Shown: piece after piece, positions 12,841-24,500 of the stretch
Numbering within the stretch: position 1 is the stretch's first letter
Layout of the letters: each line of letters begins with the position of its first letter
Source: Siphonodentalium dalli
Taxonomy: Eukaryota > Mollusca > Scaphopoda > Gadilida > Siphonodentaliidae
Direction: 5' to 3'
NCBI GenBank assembly: GCA_032622095.1
Contig: CP136062.1
Location: 137,472,351-137,536,350 of the forward strand
DNA length: 64,000 nucleotides
Program-made: the position numbers and the translations under genes
Notes under the pieces: model-generated
The model's input: only the letters and a program-made list of their open reading frames with translations
Databases searched by the model: none
What the model was told of the DNA's origin: nothing

Positions 12841-13406
12841 GTTCAATTCATATAACATTCTGATATAGAATAGAAGAATAGAATAGAATAGAGTTTATTT
12901 ACCAATAAAGGCCCTCAGTGGGTAAGTTACAAAGTGTTATAAGTATAACAAACATATAGTATAGGGTGTAATAGCTAGATATAATCAGATACAAACACAT
13001 AAAGTGACCATGACTGCATAACTAGTGAGAACTTTTATGCCCTTGCTTTGAAGTAAGATCATGGTTGTTAGCAAGTAATCTGAATAAAACGAAAAAATTA
13101 ATTTAAAAAAAAAAAAAAATTTTATACCAAAAGATTTAAATATGTAGCATTTGAGAATGGAGTTAGCTTTTGTGTTTGTATAAAAAGCTAATCTAGTAGC
13201 TATATAGGCCTTGGCTAGGCGTGACGTTGTCCGAGTAGTCGGCAGTCATGGTACAGCATGGGTTAAGTGATAAATAAGTAAGTGACTAGATTCTTGAAAC
13301 ATACTAAATAATGAGAATATAAGAGATAAGTAATATAGTGTGACAATAAGAAAGGTTAAGGTAATTCCATATTTAAAGTTATGGGTATTTAATGTACAGC
13401 CCTGGA

Positions 13407-13985
13407 TTATTGGGATAAAGCAGTTTGTCTAAGTATAAAGCTTTCCTTAATGAAATTGCTAATAATCTTAAGTGAGTGAATGTTTTCAGTTGACATGAGC
13501 CAATGAAATGTTTGCTGGTTACTCAGGTTTGAGAAATATGTACACTGATAAACTATTTCTTTATATAGTTGTTTTCTTGAATTCTGATATCTTGAGCATT
13601 CTGTCAAAAAATTATATTCATTTTCAATTTTATTCTCATTGCATACTTTACATAATCGTAAGGACCGGGTGTTTTTTTGTTTTTTTTGTTTATGTCTGTC
13701 CATCTCTATCCTCAGGTTATGAGCACTAATTCTGAGTTGACACATAGCTTTTCTTGACTCATAGTTATCTAGATTTAAATATTCTTTTTTAAATGTGTTT
13801 TTGTAAGTGAAATATGAGTCCAGTTTGCCCTCCCCATTTGTAAGAAATGAGTCACGAATAGAGTGCCATTCTTTCTTGAACATTTTATACATTTGTTTAT
13901 CAGTAATTCTCAGAACTTGCTCGAGTGGGAGATTTAGAATGGCCTGTTCTCTCATTTTTAGGTTTTGTAATATTGAGGTCATGGT
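13407..13985 (-). pseudogene. LINE ORF2, C-terminal domain (frameshifted from RT)
   Basis: This is the continuation of the reverse transcriptase polypeptide after a frameshift near 13,985. It contains the conserved tail of CR1/L2-like ORF2 proteins: a QLRISAHNLRIEMDRH motif, then a putative zinc knuckle CKVCNENKIENEYNFLTEC. In the related copy at 48.2 kb the third ligand is His (VHFIMDC); here it is Asn, so the knuckle is degraded. It shares a short overlap with the RT frame, which is why the break is placed at the CCTAAAAATGAG tract. The domain is presumed to bind RNA or DNA during target-primed reverse transcription; that role is inferred from the family. Confidence 0.75.
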
Positions 13986-15365
13986 AGAATACCATGTGTT
14001 GATGCCCTTGTTTATGACCTAACTGTGTTGCCCGAAAAGCCTCTTGTAATAGGGGGTTGGCATTATGGTGAAGACGATGTAGATATGTAATGAGATATCT
14101 GACTATTTGAAAATACATTGGGAACCTTCCTAGCTCAAATTGAACTCCTATATTGGGGCTTTTTTTGTTTACTCCCAGAATGAATCTACAGAATCTTATA
14201 TGCGATCGGTCAGCAATGTTGTCCTCATATATTGTACTAAAAGGGTTCGCATTTGTACTAGCTCTTTGAACTGCCTTGTAGTTAGGGTTGTAACATCCCC
14301 AGACTTCTACTCCATAGAGTAGAATTGGTTTGACGGTGTGATCGAATAGGTGTAACATGGTTTCAGGAGAGGCTCTAGAATTTGACATTATTTTACTTAA
14401 TTTAAAAGATGCCTTAAGGGACCTGTTATAAATATCCTGCCTACCGTGTGTGAACAGACCGCTTGATTGAAAAATTAGACCTAGATATTTATATTTTTGG
14501 ACACACTCAATTATACAATTGTTGTAAATGAAGTTTTGTTGGAGAAGATGGCCACCTTTGTTAAAAATAATAATTTTTGTCTTAGTTGTGTTAAGAGTAA
14601 GGCAACAATCATTGCAATATTGTTCAAGTAATTGAAGCTTCTGTTGTAAGCCAGTTGCAGTATGTGACATAAGAATAAGATCATCTGCATACATTAGGCA
14701 TTCAATTTCATTTTCAACTAGTTTTACCTTGTCTTTTGATGATGAGAGATATGAAGGTAGGTCATTAACATATAGGTTGAACAGCAATGGGCTTAATGTG
14801 TCCCCTTGTTTCACACCGATATTTGATGCGAAAGAGTTACTAATACATCCATTTACTTTTACAGATAATTCACCCTTTGAATACATGTTTTTTATTATGT
14901 CGTAGAACTTCCCACTGATATTAGATTTTAAGAGTTTTATGAGTAAGCCCTGATGACTAACGGTATCAAAAGCTTTTCTTAAATCCACAAAACAGCAGAA
15001 TAATTTCCCCCCTTTGTCACCCGTGTATTTATCTATGAGACTTTTCAGAATGAACATGTGATATGCTGTTCTGTAATTTTTTCTGAAACCGGCCTGACTG
15101 TCTGATAACATGTCATGTTGATCGAGGTATTTGGTTAACCGTGTGTTCAAAATCTTGTTAAATGCTTTCCCCAGACATGAATTTATAGTTATTCCTCTAT
15201 AATTATTAGGATCTTTGGGGTCACCTTGTTTAAATATTGGTATGATATACCCTTGGGTCCATTCTTTTGGATAAATTCCATTTGAGTATATTAGATTAAA
15301 CAGTTTGTGATATTATTTGAGAAGATATGGTAGACTGACACCTATGATCTCATTTGATATGGAGT
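13900..15365 (-). pseudogene. LINE ORF2, reverse transcriptase domain
   Basis: From the methionine at 15,150 the frame is open for 416 codons and shows the RT core in order: GFRKNYRT (about residues 21-28), FVDLRKAFDTVSH with catalytic Asp56, GVKQGDTLSPLLF (112-124), and MYADDLIL with Asp156/Asp157. KYLGLIF follows. Upstream, 15,150-15,365 encodes the finger region (SNKAVGLDSI just before it), but an in-frame TAA at 15,313-15,315 interrupts it. Another frameshift lies in the T-run near 15,450. The YADD box and the following thumb match CR1/L2-group LINEs. It is a pseudogene because of the stop and the two flanking shifts; the catalytic residues are retained. Confidence 0.85.
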
Positions 15366-15578
15366 CTAACCCAACAGCTTTGTTGCTCTTGAGAGATTTG
15401 AGACTATTTTCAGTCTCCTCCATGTAGATACGAAAGTCGAGTTCTGAAAAAAAAATTCTCTTTCAAGATTTTCCAGGCATTCCGATATTTGTTTATTTCT
15501 GTCAGAGACAGATGGGTTCATTTGATTGAGGTTCTTAAAATAGGATGCCCAACTGTCCAGTTCAATATTGTTTTCCAA
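15366..15578 (-). pseudogene. LINE ORF2, linker between endonuclease and RT
   Basis: A 70-codon frame continues the endonuclease polypeptide after a shift near 15,560-15,580 and is lost again at the homopolymer around 15,445-15,455. It encodes the charged linker (DSWASYFKNLNQM) that precedes RT motif 0 in this family. Confidence 0.6.
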
Positions 15579-17062
15579 CCTGGGTTCCTGACTGCCTTCT
15601 CATATTGAAGAGTTTTGAGTAGTTTCCAGTATTCATTAGGTTTATTCTCTCTAAGATTATCGAGCTTCTGTAGGAGAAGCAATTTATATTTCTTTTTTTT
15701 TACTCGGAGTATTTTTTTATACTGTCGGTAGGATTTGAAATAACTATCACGTTTTGCCTTATTGAAGGGATTTGTTGACATGTCGTTGGCCTTATATTGT
15801 AATGTCTTGCGCCTATCTCTCATTTCACCATCAAACCAATTATTTGTGCGTTTCCGATTGTGGTATTTGGAATTTTTGAACTTTAGTGATATGTTGGCTG
15901 CCTGAATTAAAATATTTTCTAGATCTACTGTTGCTTCGCCAATCTGCTCTGCGGAATAAGTTGATTGTTGAAATTTGTATATTTGTTTTTGGATATTCGG
16001 ACAATGGAGTGCATGCTGGGATGCAGATTTGGAAGTGTTTGACCAGCTAAATTTGCCAGGGGCTGGTTTCTGATGTTCGGTTGAATGTGATTTTGATTTG
16101 ATTTTTCTGAATGTTGTAGATATAATACATTTAAGACTGCAATGACAGTCAGACATTGTAGGTTGGAATGGAGAGACCTGGAAATTTAAAATTTGGTTCA
16201 TTAGCTCCATTGAGACTATCATATAATCCACAACACTCACACCGTTCTGCTTAAAGCAAGTGGGACTACCAATGGCGTCTCCAACAATTCTACCATTTAA
16301 TAATATTAAGCCTTGTGAAACACACATGTCTATCAGTTGTTTACCCTGTTTGTCACTGATTGGGTCAGAATTAGTTCTTATATTAATTTGACTTGAATTG
16401 TCTGTAAGATCAATCATTTGGTGATCATCGTCATTTTCAACAATGTCAACTCTGTTACCAGTTCGAGAGTTCAAGTCTCCACAAATCATAATGTGACCTT
16501 TCTTTGAATAAGTTTTCGTTATGTCCTCCTCTATTGAACTTAATACATCATAATCGAGCCTACTCTCATAATGTAAATTTGCCGGGATGATGTAAGCTAT
16601 GCAAATATATAAATCTTTTGTTAAATTGAAGAAATGTTTATCAAGTTGGAGCCATTGGTAGTCTACACTGGTGTTCTTCAAAAGGTGTACTCCTTTGGCT
16701 ATGCTGGTACCCAGGCCACCAAAGTATCTACCGTTTGAAGAAATATTCCGACATACTGGGAAATACTTGAAACCGTTTACATTAACACTTTCTTCGGGAC
16801 CTACATGTGTTTCAGTTAGAATGATATTGCAATCATGAATATGTTGAAGGAAATATGGATCATTGTACTTTTTATATGATCCTGATGTTAAACCTCCAAC
16901 ATTCCATGATAGGATTTTCAGCTGACGAGTCAGCTTGTTGGAACAATTGTCACCTGCACTAGTAGTCCTGGTTGTATGGTCAGGTTGAGTAGGAACGTTG
17001 ATGTCTCCTATTGTTTTGTGTGAAACCATTGTTTCTACTAGAGTAGCTTTGGTCGTTTTCAT
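15518..17062 (-). pseudogene. LINE ORF2, APE-type endonuclease domain
   Basis: This is the N-terminal part of ORF2 (514 codons open). Apurinic-endonuclease landmarks appear in order: LSWNVGG with Asn54, ILTETHVG with Glu84, MICGDLNSRTGNR with Asp196 and Asn198, and a C-terminal SDCH block (residues 304-307) where the family's SDH catalytic pair is usual; a Cys separates Asp305 and His307. The enzyme nicks target DNA to prime reverse transcription. The start ATG lies 4 bp after the ORF1 stop and in another frame, an arrangement seen in two-ORF LINEs and compatible with re-initiation. The frame is lost at about 15,560, so the full ORF2 product cannot be made. Confidence 0.85.
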
Positions 17063-17066
17063 TTAT

Positions 17067-18107
17067 CTAGTTCCGTGGATTGCGGTTGTTGTTGTAGTTT
17101 GTCCATCCTTTGATTTGATGTTCATGCTGATGAGTATTGGTTGTGATGCCTAACTGGTCTTTGATTTTAATTGAAATATTAGTGGCGAGAACTATAGCGC
17201 CATGACCAGATAGATGGTACAAGTCATCTTGATTTAAAAGTTGTTGTCTAGGTTGATCCCAATCCCACATGTTTCGATGGTCACATAGTGTAATTTCCTT
17301 TACATTTAGGAAGTCACGTTTCAGTGTTGCATTTACCACGTTGACATTGGCAAGATGTTTTTCGGAATCGCTTCTGGGAGTCGCTAAGGAAATTATTAAT
17401 TTAGTTTTTGGCATTTTATTTTTTACTGTTGATGCCAATGCTCTCACTTTTGGTGCGCAACTTTCAGGATTCGATTTCAGGTCATTTGTGAGAGAATGTA
17501 AGACCAGAATATCTGGATAACTATTTTGGTCTTTGTCTTTGATTAGTTCGTTAAGTTCTTTTGCAGTCTCATCCAGTGTATAAGCTTCTATTTTATGTAG
17601 GTCAAATCTCTGTGACATTTTCTTAGGGTCTATTTTCCGAATGTTAGATGTGCCGATTAAGACAACTTTCGGCTTATGGGTGACAACTTTTCTGTTAGGC
17701 GATGATTTATTCTCTGTTACTAGTTTGCTCTGACTATGGGAGGATAACGGTACATTTTTCCACGGTAAGGTACTTTTATTGTCCTCCTGTGTATGTAGTT
17801 TTAGCTGGATTATCTCATCTTCTTTGCACTTGAGTGTTGTCTTTAGTGACCGTATTCCTTCTTCCAATGTCTTTATCTCCTTATATTGAGTATCGTTTTT
17901 AGACATCAGCAGTTGTATGTCACTGCGAATATTGTTAACCCCTGTGACGTGAGATGATTCCATCTGTTTTATGGAGTCTTTTTGCTGTTTTATAACGGTT
18001 CGCAGTGTTTCAGATTCTAATTCTGTCTCATAACGTAGCTTTTGTAATTCGTGCTCCATATCTCTCTCGGCGTTGTTCCTTGAAGTAGATGTGAGGAGAG
18101 TCTGCAT
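17067..18107 (-). pseudogene. LINE ORF1, coiled coil plus SGNH-type esterase domain
   Basis: A 346-codon frame encodes a charged coiled coil (about residues 12-105), a basic Ser/Lys linker, then a GDSL/SGNH-hydrolase-like domain. The nucleophile block is VLIGTSNI (Ser154), block III is LHSLTND (Asn208), and the last block is DDLYHLSGHG with Asp295 and His298. Esterase-type ORF1 proteins are known from CR1-clade LINEs. The frame remains open upstream of this Met to the MITE insertion at 18,216, so the true start was further 5'. The sequence beyond the MITE (18,754-18,998) is in a different frame, showing decay. Role inferred from family: RNA-binding or membrane-associated chaperone of the LINE particle. 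Confidence 0.75.
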
Positions 18108-18216
18108 CTTGTCTAATTTGTGTAATATGCAATTTATGTTGGTACGGTGATCCTGTTGTGTGTTTTTTTCTGTTTTTAATGATAAACACTCATTCCGAAA
18201 AAATTTCGAATGCTGC

Positions 18217-18753
18217 CGGGGGGGGGGGGGGGGGGTCGGAAAAATATTTCAGGCACGTATGGCATTTTTTCCCTTTCGATCATTTTTTGTATCCACCCAC
18301 CCCCACCGCCAATTTTTTTCTCCGTTTTCGGCAGTTTTTTCAGACCATTTTTTGACACCCACCCCCCCCCTTTTAACACTAAAACAGAGATTTGCGGGGG
18401 GAAATTCACTGTATATGAATTTCTGTGCATACTATTTATCATGGATGTTAACATGGACATGTAAATAGGAATGAGTCATTTTGAGGTCATTCGGCCCAAA
18501 AACATGGCTGCCAGCGGCCATCTTGGTTTTCAAAATTTGCAACAAAATACAACACGATAACTGCCTGCAGTCAGTTTACCAGTTATAATTACATTATTTC
18601 TCTCATTCAAAGTGGTTTTGAAGCCCAACTCATTGCCAAAACACTAAAAAACAAGCAGGAAATTTTTTATTTAGTTGCGGAAAAAATTGCTTGTTGGTGG
18701 CTTTGACCACCCACCCACCCCGGCATACGTGCCGGAAATTCCCCCCCCCCCTG
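18217..18753. mobile_element. hAT-like MITE, copy 1 (inside LINE ORF1)
   Basis: A 537-bp element with termini CGGGGGG...CCCCCCTG and subterminal inverted blocks GGCACGTATG (near 18,254) and CATACGTGCC (18,724-18,733). Flanking repeats ATGCTGC at 18,210-18,216 and 18,754-18,760 are a 7-bp duplication. Copy 2 at 34,163-34,708 has the same ends. CAGGG-type ends suggest hAT, but hAT normally makes 8 bp. No transposase. It contains the ATGGCTGCCAGCGGCCATCTTG-type core. Confidence 0.75.
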
Positions 18754-18998
18754 ATGCTGCTGTAATGTTTTGTTCTAGGGTTGTGAACATACTGGATTGG
18801 ATCTCTGTTAATTTCCTCTCTATGTTATTCTTCATTTCTTCTAAGTCAGAGTGATGTAGGACTTGTGCTGAATCAGATTGTATGTTATTTTGTTGAGAAG
18901 TTTGTGTTTTGCTTTTGAAAATTTAGTCTTTCTCTTGATGGTGTATAGTCCTGTTTTTCTAACAACAAGGGGTTTCTTCGGTTTCGGGGTAGCTTCAG
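18754..18998 (-). pseudogene. LINE ORF1, 5' remainder beyond the MITE
   Basis: On the minus strand this encodes more coiled-coil sequence (LEEMKNNIERKLTEIQSSM) in one frame, and a Pro/Lys-rich stretch (EATPKPKKPLVVRKTG) in another. The frame shifts once within it and once more at the MITE junction. It ends at the LINE 5' boundary at 18,998. Confidence 0.55.
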
Positions 18999-19438
18999 GA
19001 TATATGCTGCGTACATAGACATAAAACGGTGTAGACATAAAACGGTGTTTAGAATATAAGGCCACATTGCATGTTAAACAACCATTGTGAAGGGTTAGTG
19101 TTGGAACTTTTCTTAATAACATCTCTAGTCATTATTAGCTCAGATATATTCCGCATACAAAGAAATGAAAAAAACAAGTTTTGAGACGGAGACTAAAGTT
19201 CACTAAACGTCAATATGTACAAACAGCACGAAGGTGTAACGTGTGAATTGGTTAATAATTACAATCCCAATTCATTTAGAATATAACATGCCGATATTTA
19301 TCGCGAAAAAATAAATGAAAAAGTTCAATAAACGATGTTAAATAACATGTTAAAATGTGTTATACCATCCTCAAATCCCCATGCAATATAATAGTAGCTA
19401 GCATTCCGATTTATGTCACGTGAAAATAACAAAGCAGT
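18999..19438. repeat. Block A, segment 2
   Basis: Inverted and diverged copy of 60,775-61,138: shared GTTCACTAAACGTCAATATG, CACGAAGG, GTGAATTGGTTAATAATTAC and CAAATCCCCATGCAATATAA. The segment at 19,395-19,438 also matches 49,060-49,105 inverted (ATTCCGATTTATGTCACGTG). Confidence 0.65.
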
Positions 19439-19469
19439 TTAACCCTTTACCCAACAGAACGGCCATGTT

Positions 19470-19534
19470 CCAATGCATTCTCTTATATATGCGAGTCGGC
19501 CATAGGTCTCCTCGCATATATAAGAGTGCATTGG
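19470..19534. repeat. 69-nt palindrome family, copy H1
   Basis: CCAATGCATTCTCTTATATA then GCGAG, a short loop containing CCATAGG, and the inverted arm. One or two bases diverged from the copies at 29.8-30.7 kb. Confidence 0.8.
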
Positions 19535-19563
19535 CTTAACACATATTAAAAATGATTTTTAGG

Positions 19564-19629
19564 CCAATGCATTCTCTTATATATGCGAGGCGACCTATGG
19601 TAGATTCGCATATATAAGAGAATGCATTG
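19564..19629. repeat. 69-nt palindrome family, copy H2
   Basis: Same hairpin as H1; the loop reads GCGACCTATGGTAGA and the last bases of the right arm are diverged. Confidence 0.8.
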
Positions 19630-19936
19630 AAACAGGGCATAACTGTAACCATCACAATGTGGTCAATAAACCGGTTCCAATGATATCCATATTTGTATGG
19701 TGTTATTGAGACAGACCGAAGATATTTTAGGCTGTTGAAGCTTTATTTGGACGTTTTTGGCCGTTTTGTTGGGTAAAGGGTTAAACAGCAACAGAAACAC
19801 ACAACGCACTATACGGGTTTACACTGTAATTCCCGTTCCAAGTCGGCGCCCACTTCTCATCGTGGCTAACAATCCATGGTTCAATAAAGCATGTCGGCAT
19901 GTGCTGTACACGCCGATCAGACCCCAAATGCTTTAA

Positions 19937-20377
19937 AGGCCCACTTAATTTTCGAATGTCCAGATAACATTGTACACAACATATTCATATTATATACCTT
20001 TTGGAAGAGGAACCAAAAATATATATATTCCACCAGAATATGGAAGAGCTGTAGCCTAGGAGTGTCCACTAAGTGCTAGAGATTGTTAGATTAATTCCAA
20101 GACTCCCCCTTGTCAACCCACAATGCATCAGAATTCAAACTAAGAGATAGAGTTATTCCCCTTCCGTTGAGAATAATAGAGTTTACAGTACAGTCTGGGT
20201 CAAAATTAAGCACCAACAGACCTTGGTACCTTGACAAAACAAAAACAACATGTTCCCAGTTTATTCAACCGGATAAGTTGATAATACAATGTTTTGAAGC
20301 TTCCTCTTTCAAATGGTATATAATATGGAATATGTTGTATATAATGTGATCTGGTGATTCGAAAATTAAGTGGGCCT
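19937..20377. mobile_element. TTAA-target MITE (piggyBac/Kolobok-like)
   Basis: A 441-bp element with inverted ends AGGCCCACTTAATTTTCGAA and flanking TTAA at 19,933-19,936 and 20,378-20,381. The inverted similarity extends inward (CCAGATAACATTGTACACAAC against GTTGTATATAATGTGATCTGG). No coding capacity. The family is inferred from the target site only. Confidence 0.7.
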
Positions 20378-20381
20378 TTAA

Positions 20382-20821
20382 GCGATACGTGAATATACAT
20401 CGCGACGAGATGCAACCTATGTTAGACCACACCAATAATTATTGTCAAACTTCGTCACATATTTCTGGTACGAAGTACCAAAATACCCACCTACCTTTCT
20501 ATTAACATCGTTCGGGTACGAAAATATCCAAGTACCATTTTAATCATATTTCACACATTCGCCCATACCCCCATTGACAAGTAAAAAACACGAGTACAGA
20601 AAACACCATAGATGGCGTAATGAGAAAGTGGTCACGTCATTTTGAAATAGGTACACGCCAATGTTATAATTTAATAGCACCATATATGGGGTGACAACAG
20701 TTATTGTGGTTTTGTGGCAAATCCGATAACCTCACCCTCATTGAGACGCCATATGAAATTTTCGATAGTTGTGGATTTGGTTTGGTTAGTGTGGCTGTGG
20801 TGTGTATCACGTTACCAAACA
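20382..20821. other. Block A end and unclassified repeat sequence
   Basis: 20,530-20,620 (TTTCACACATTCGCCCATAC, CACCATAGATGGCGTAAT) is an inverted copy of 48,945-49,010. No gene is seen. Confidence 0.5.
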
Positions 20822-20823
20822 TA

Positions 20824-20991
20824 CAGTAATGCCCTAATTAATCGACTCCCTAACCACAGCAGAATTATGGGTAACTTTTCAGGATTGAGAGCTTTCCGAT
20901 GAATGGCAACAAGCCATATATCCGACTAAATCCTGAAAAGTTACCCATAATTCTGCTGTGGTTAGGGAGTCGATTAATTAGGGCATTACTG
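20824..20991. mobile_element. Tc1/mariner-type MITE
   Basis: A 168-bp element flanked by TA (20,822-20,823 and 20,992-20,993), with near-perfect TIRs of about 64 bp starting CAGTAATGCCCTAATTAATC. CAGT ends and TA targets fit Tc1/mariner. A second, partial copy opens the window at 1-33. Confidence 0.8.
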
Positions 20992-20993
20992 TA

Positions 20994-21568
20994 CAATGGT
21001 GTGGCGGCATGGGGACCCTCCCGCCAACTACGGTCAAATTTATCACCAGTTTTTAATTTTTTCATTTCATACCTGACGCAATATTGCATGTAGTTGGAAA
21101 TTTCACACCAACAACGGGTTGAAATTGTTTTGGAAGTCTGATTTTCCAACATTAATTTGTTTTAGACAAACATTGGAATGTCTTCATACTTTTAGTCAAA
21201 ATATTTGTTTGAAATTTCATATAGGTCCCTCCCTCCCCGATATCCAATCAAAATTCATGTAAAAAAAAGCATGTGAAGTACCAAGCGGGAAATTCAAAGC
21301 CGATGGGATTGTGCAAATTGAGTTATTTTATCTTGGTAGTTTGTCCTGGTTCAAGTGGGGATCAGTTGGAAATCCCACATCCACATCCTCCTACAACGGA
21401 AGTCCTCTGTAGCTACATCCCTACACACATATCCATATAATACTTCGGCGATTATGTCAACCCATCTAAAATGGAATTACGAAGTCAATTGTCGAAACAG
21501 GCGATAATATTCATGGATCATAACTCGAGTGTGAACAGTTACCCGCGTATCCCCTAGATAAACATTAT
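20994..21568. repeat. Repeat mosaic including R1 sequence
   Basis: 21,090-21,150 is a fragment of the GGAAATTTCC-type repeat (TTGGAAATTTCACACCAACA). 21,484-21,545 matches 51,268-51,305 of R1 (ATGGATCATAACTCGAGTG). Confidence 0.5.
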
Positions 21569-24500
21569 ACAAGAAAACTAAGATGCATGCATCAGGTCGG
21601 CCGTGAACTATCTACCATAGAATTGTTGTAGCTATCGATTATACATTTTGAAACACCTGTCTGTATGTATGTATGTGTGTATGCATGAATGCATGTGTGT
21701 ATGTGTTATAGACTCTAACACTGCTCGAATTTGGTATTAAACGTGTCAACTTGACCTCGCTAATAGGCATGTTTCTGGACCTTGACCGATCCGACTAAAA
21801 ATTTGTGTGTAGGACTACTTCGATCCCGGGAGCAATATGGACGCGTCCAATTTCACGTGGGACCATGTTCTCGAACGTGCTGATATAGGCATGTTTCTGG
21901 ACCAATTGAACAATAGTTTGGCCAGACGCTGTATATACTGGGTACTGTCCAGATGGAGGCGATCACAAAAAAATCCCTAACTAGCCCGAACGAAGTCGAG
22001 TACATCAGCTAATCTAATATATATTTTGGACATTCGTCTGTCTGTTTGTCTGTTAGCTATGGCCGGGAAAACTGCCTGACAGATTTGACGAAATTTGATA
22101 CCTAGGGGAAATTATTTCCAGGGAGTATTTTGGACGGGTCAAATCTTGATCCCGACCTGACTTTGATATTCAAAAAGATCAATTCAAGGTCAAATCTGGT
22201 AAAACGGAAGTATTTCAACGAAATTTGATACCTACTGTTACTTTTGTCCCAGGAGTGTTTCGGGTGGGTCAAATCATGACCCTGACCTGATCTTGACATT
22301 CAAAATTGTCAATTCAAGGTCAAATCGGGTAAAGCCGGGCGGATTTCGACGGGTACTTTTGTCGTGACTTTTGTCCGGGGAGTGTTTTGGACGGGTCAAA
22401 TCGTGACCCCGACATGACCTTCATCTTTAAAATAGTCAATTCAAGGTTAAATCGCGCAATTCTCCGAAAATCAGAGGGGAACATCCCGGACGAAGTCGGG
22501 TCCACCAGCTACTATTATATATTTCTAGATTTAGTTACAAACTAAATACCTGTATATTGTACAAAGAAATGTTTGACAAATATATCTGTATCAATATTAC
22601 CATGCGGGTCATTAAAATAGATACGACGAAACAAATTTTGACGGGTGCATGTAACAGGTAAATTTTTATATTTCAAATGATGACAGGAATGCGGAAAGTT
22701 GAAGTACCTACGTAATACTGGCTATCCGCATGAAGAGATATACATGTATATAAAAACCAAAATAGAAGATGACTGCTGCCGACAATGTTTTCCAAACAAA
22801 TTCAAAGCATTCGATAGCTCCCATCTAGTTGTCAGCCCGAAGATCAATATGAAGTTTGGTGACTATCAGATGAGGGACATGTCTGTACAGTTGCTAAACA
22901 ATTCAGTCATGCAAAAGAGGATCAAAGAGTAAGATACCAAATTGCTGCCTGTGGTAATGTTTTTTAACGAAATTCGAGAAAATTAGATTACTCTCACGCT
23001 GGTTATCCAGAAGATAATTGTGGAATCTGGTGACGATCGGACAAGGGGTGTCGTCTGTAGGATCAACCAAATTATTTAGCCATAAAAATAGTAAAATTGA
23101 AGATCACCACTGGCAGTGATGTCTTCACAAGGACAGTTTGAGAACAAAATATGGCTCACATCTAGCGGTGACCCAAAATATCCACATGAGAAAAAGTTCT
23201 CCAATAAAAGCTGGCTGCAGGGTGTGCCAATTGATTCAAATTCGATATTTAGCAGGGTGTACTGCTTGTGGCCATGTTTTCCCCGCAAATTTGATAGACT
23301 GATGGACAAAACCACTGAATCCGTTGAATCAATATACATGTATACATTGATTAATTTATATGCATTGTTATACACAGTACTGGTATATAAAGGTACTGAA
23401 AATAACTATATTACTAGTATACATAAAATAAACCATATATCATGGCTATGGGTTCATGACAGCTGAGAACTTGGTGTGAATTAAAGAGTGGTGGTTTCTC
23501 AAGCATATCTAACCCTCCACGTTAGAAACATGCCATTAAATGTCATAAGTATAATCTAGCTTGAGGACAGAAGTGATCCATAAAACCCCCCTTAATTCAA
23601 CCAGGTCCTCGCGCGATGTATGGTCGATCACATGATGATCTAGGGGGATTAGAATTGTTGTATAAAAACAGCACTGCGTGTAAATATAAAATAAAATAGT
23701 GCTACATCTTATTACAGATTATTGCCATATATAATCAGTGATTATACAGACAGTCTGACAAAATAAAGTTTCAGTGACACTCTATCCGAAGAGGGGAATA
23801 ATTTCATCTGTTACAGTCAATGGAGCAATTATGAATCTGGAAAGGTGAAATTTCTAAGTAATACTAGATATCGACATAACGCGATAACATATAACGTAAA
23901 TGCAATATGTATTTTCCTATGAAATTAAAAAAATATTTGATAGCTCTCATCTGATAGATCAATATCAAGATAAATATGAAGTTTGGTGATGATCGGATGA
24001 GTGAAGTGGACTGTGGTCTATGCTAAACGGTTTGGTAATGCTTAAAACGATTCTTACCTTAATATTTTTATGTTCACTTTATAAACTTCACTGAGTCATC
24101 TTTGTCATGTATTGAGTTTGATATCTTTTGTTAACAGTTTATAAATTATGTATGTCTCATGTTTGTTATTTTAATTTATGTGTTTATTATCATTAAATAA
24201 AGTTGCATTCCTTAAAAAGATTCTTACCTCAATGTTTTTATGTTCACTTTATAAACTCCACTGAGTCATCTTTGTCATGTATTGAATTTGATATCTTTTG
24301 TTAACAGTTTATAAATTATGTATGTCTCGTGTTCGTTATTATATTATATACACTTTATAGTGTGTTTTCAGAACGAAAAAAAAGAGAATAAAATCAACAA
24401 ATTTGTAAATTTAAAAACAATTCAAACGTTGTTGTATTCCATGTCCCAGCCCGGACATATACACCAAATTTCAATAATATTCATTGAGAAACAATGGACA

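Larger units (their letters stand above)
12868..18998 (-). mobile_element. CR1/L2-type LINE (non-LTR retrotransposon), inactive
   Basis: A 6.1-kb minus-strand LINE with a 3' tail of repeated ATTCT units (12,868-12,895), endonuclease-RT ORF2 and esterase-type ORF1. It is flanked by the 6-bp duplication GATATA (12,862-12,867 and 18,999-19,004). The homologous, uninterrupted sequence at 61,133-61,138 (TATATC on the plus strand) is an empty site and fixes both ends. It is 5'-truncated or short in ORF1 and interrupted by a hAT-like MITE (18,217-18,753). Frameshifts and a stop in ORF2 show it cannot move on its own. Confidence 0.85.
19443..19780. mobile_element. piggyBac-type MITE (TTAA target)
   Basis: A 338-bp element between TTAA duplications (19,439-19,442 and 19,781-19,784), with 22-bp TIRs CCCTTTACCCAACA(G/A)AACGGCC differing at one base. 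CCC-starting TIRs plus TTAA are piggyBac hallmarks. The homologous locus near 49,060-49,075 lacks it (GTTTAACATG context), giving an empty site. It carries two copies of the 69-nt palindrome family. Confidence 0.8.

Noticed and set aside
18158-18468. Pro/Phe-rich frames on both strands over the G- and C-runs
   Set aside because: Produced by the hAT-like MITE sequence; the same frames recur at 34.1-34.4 kb.
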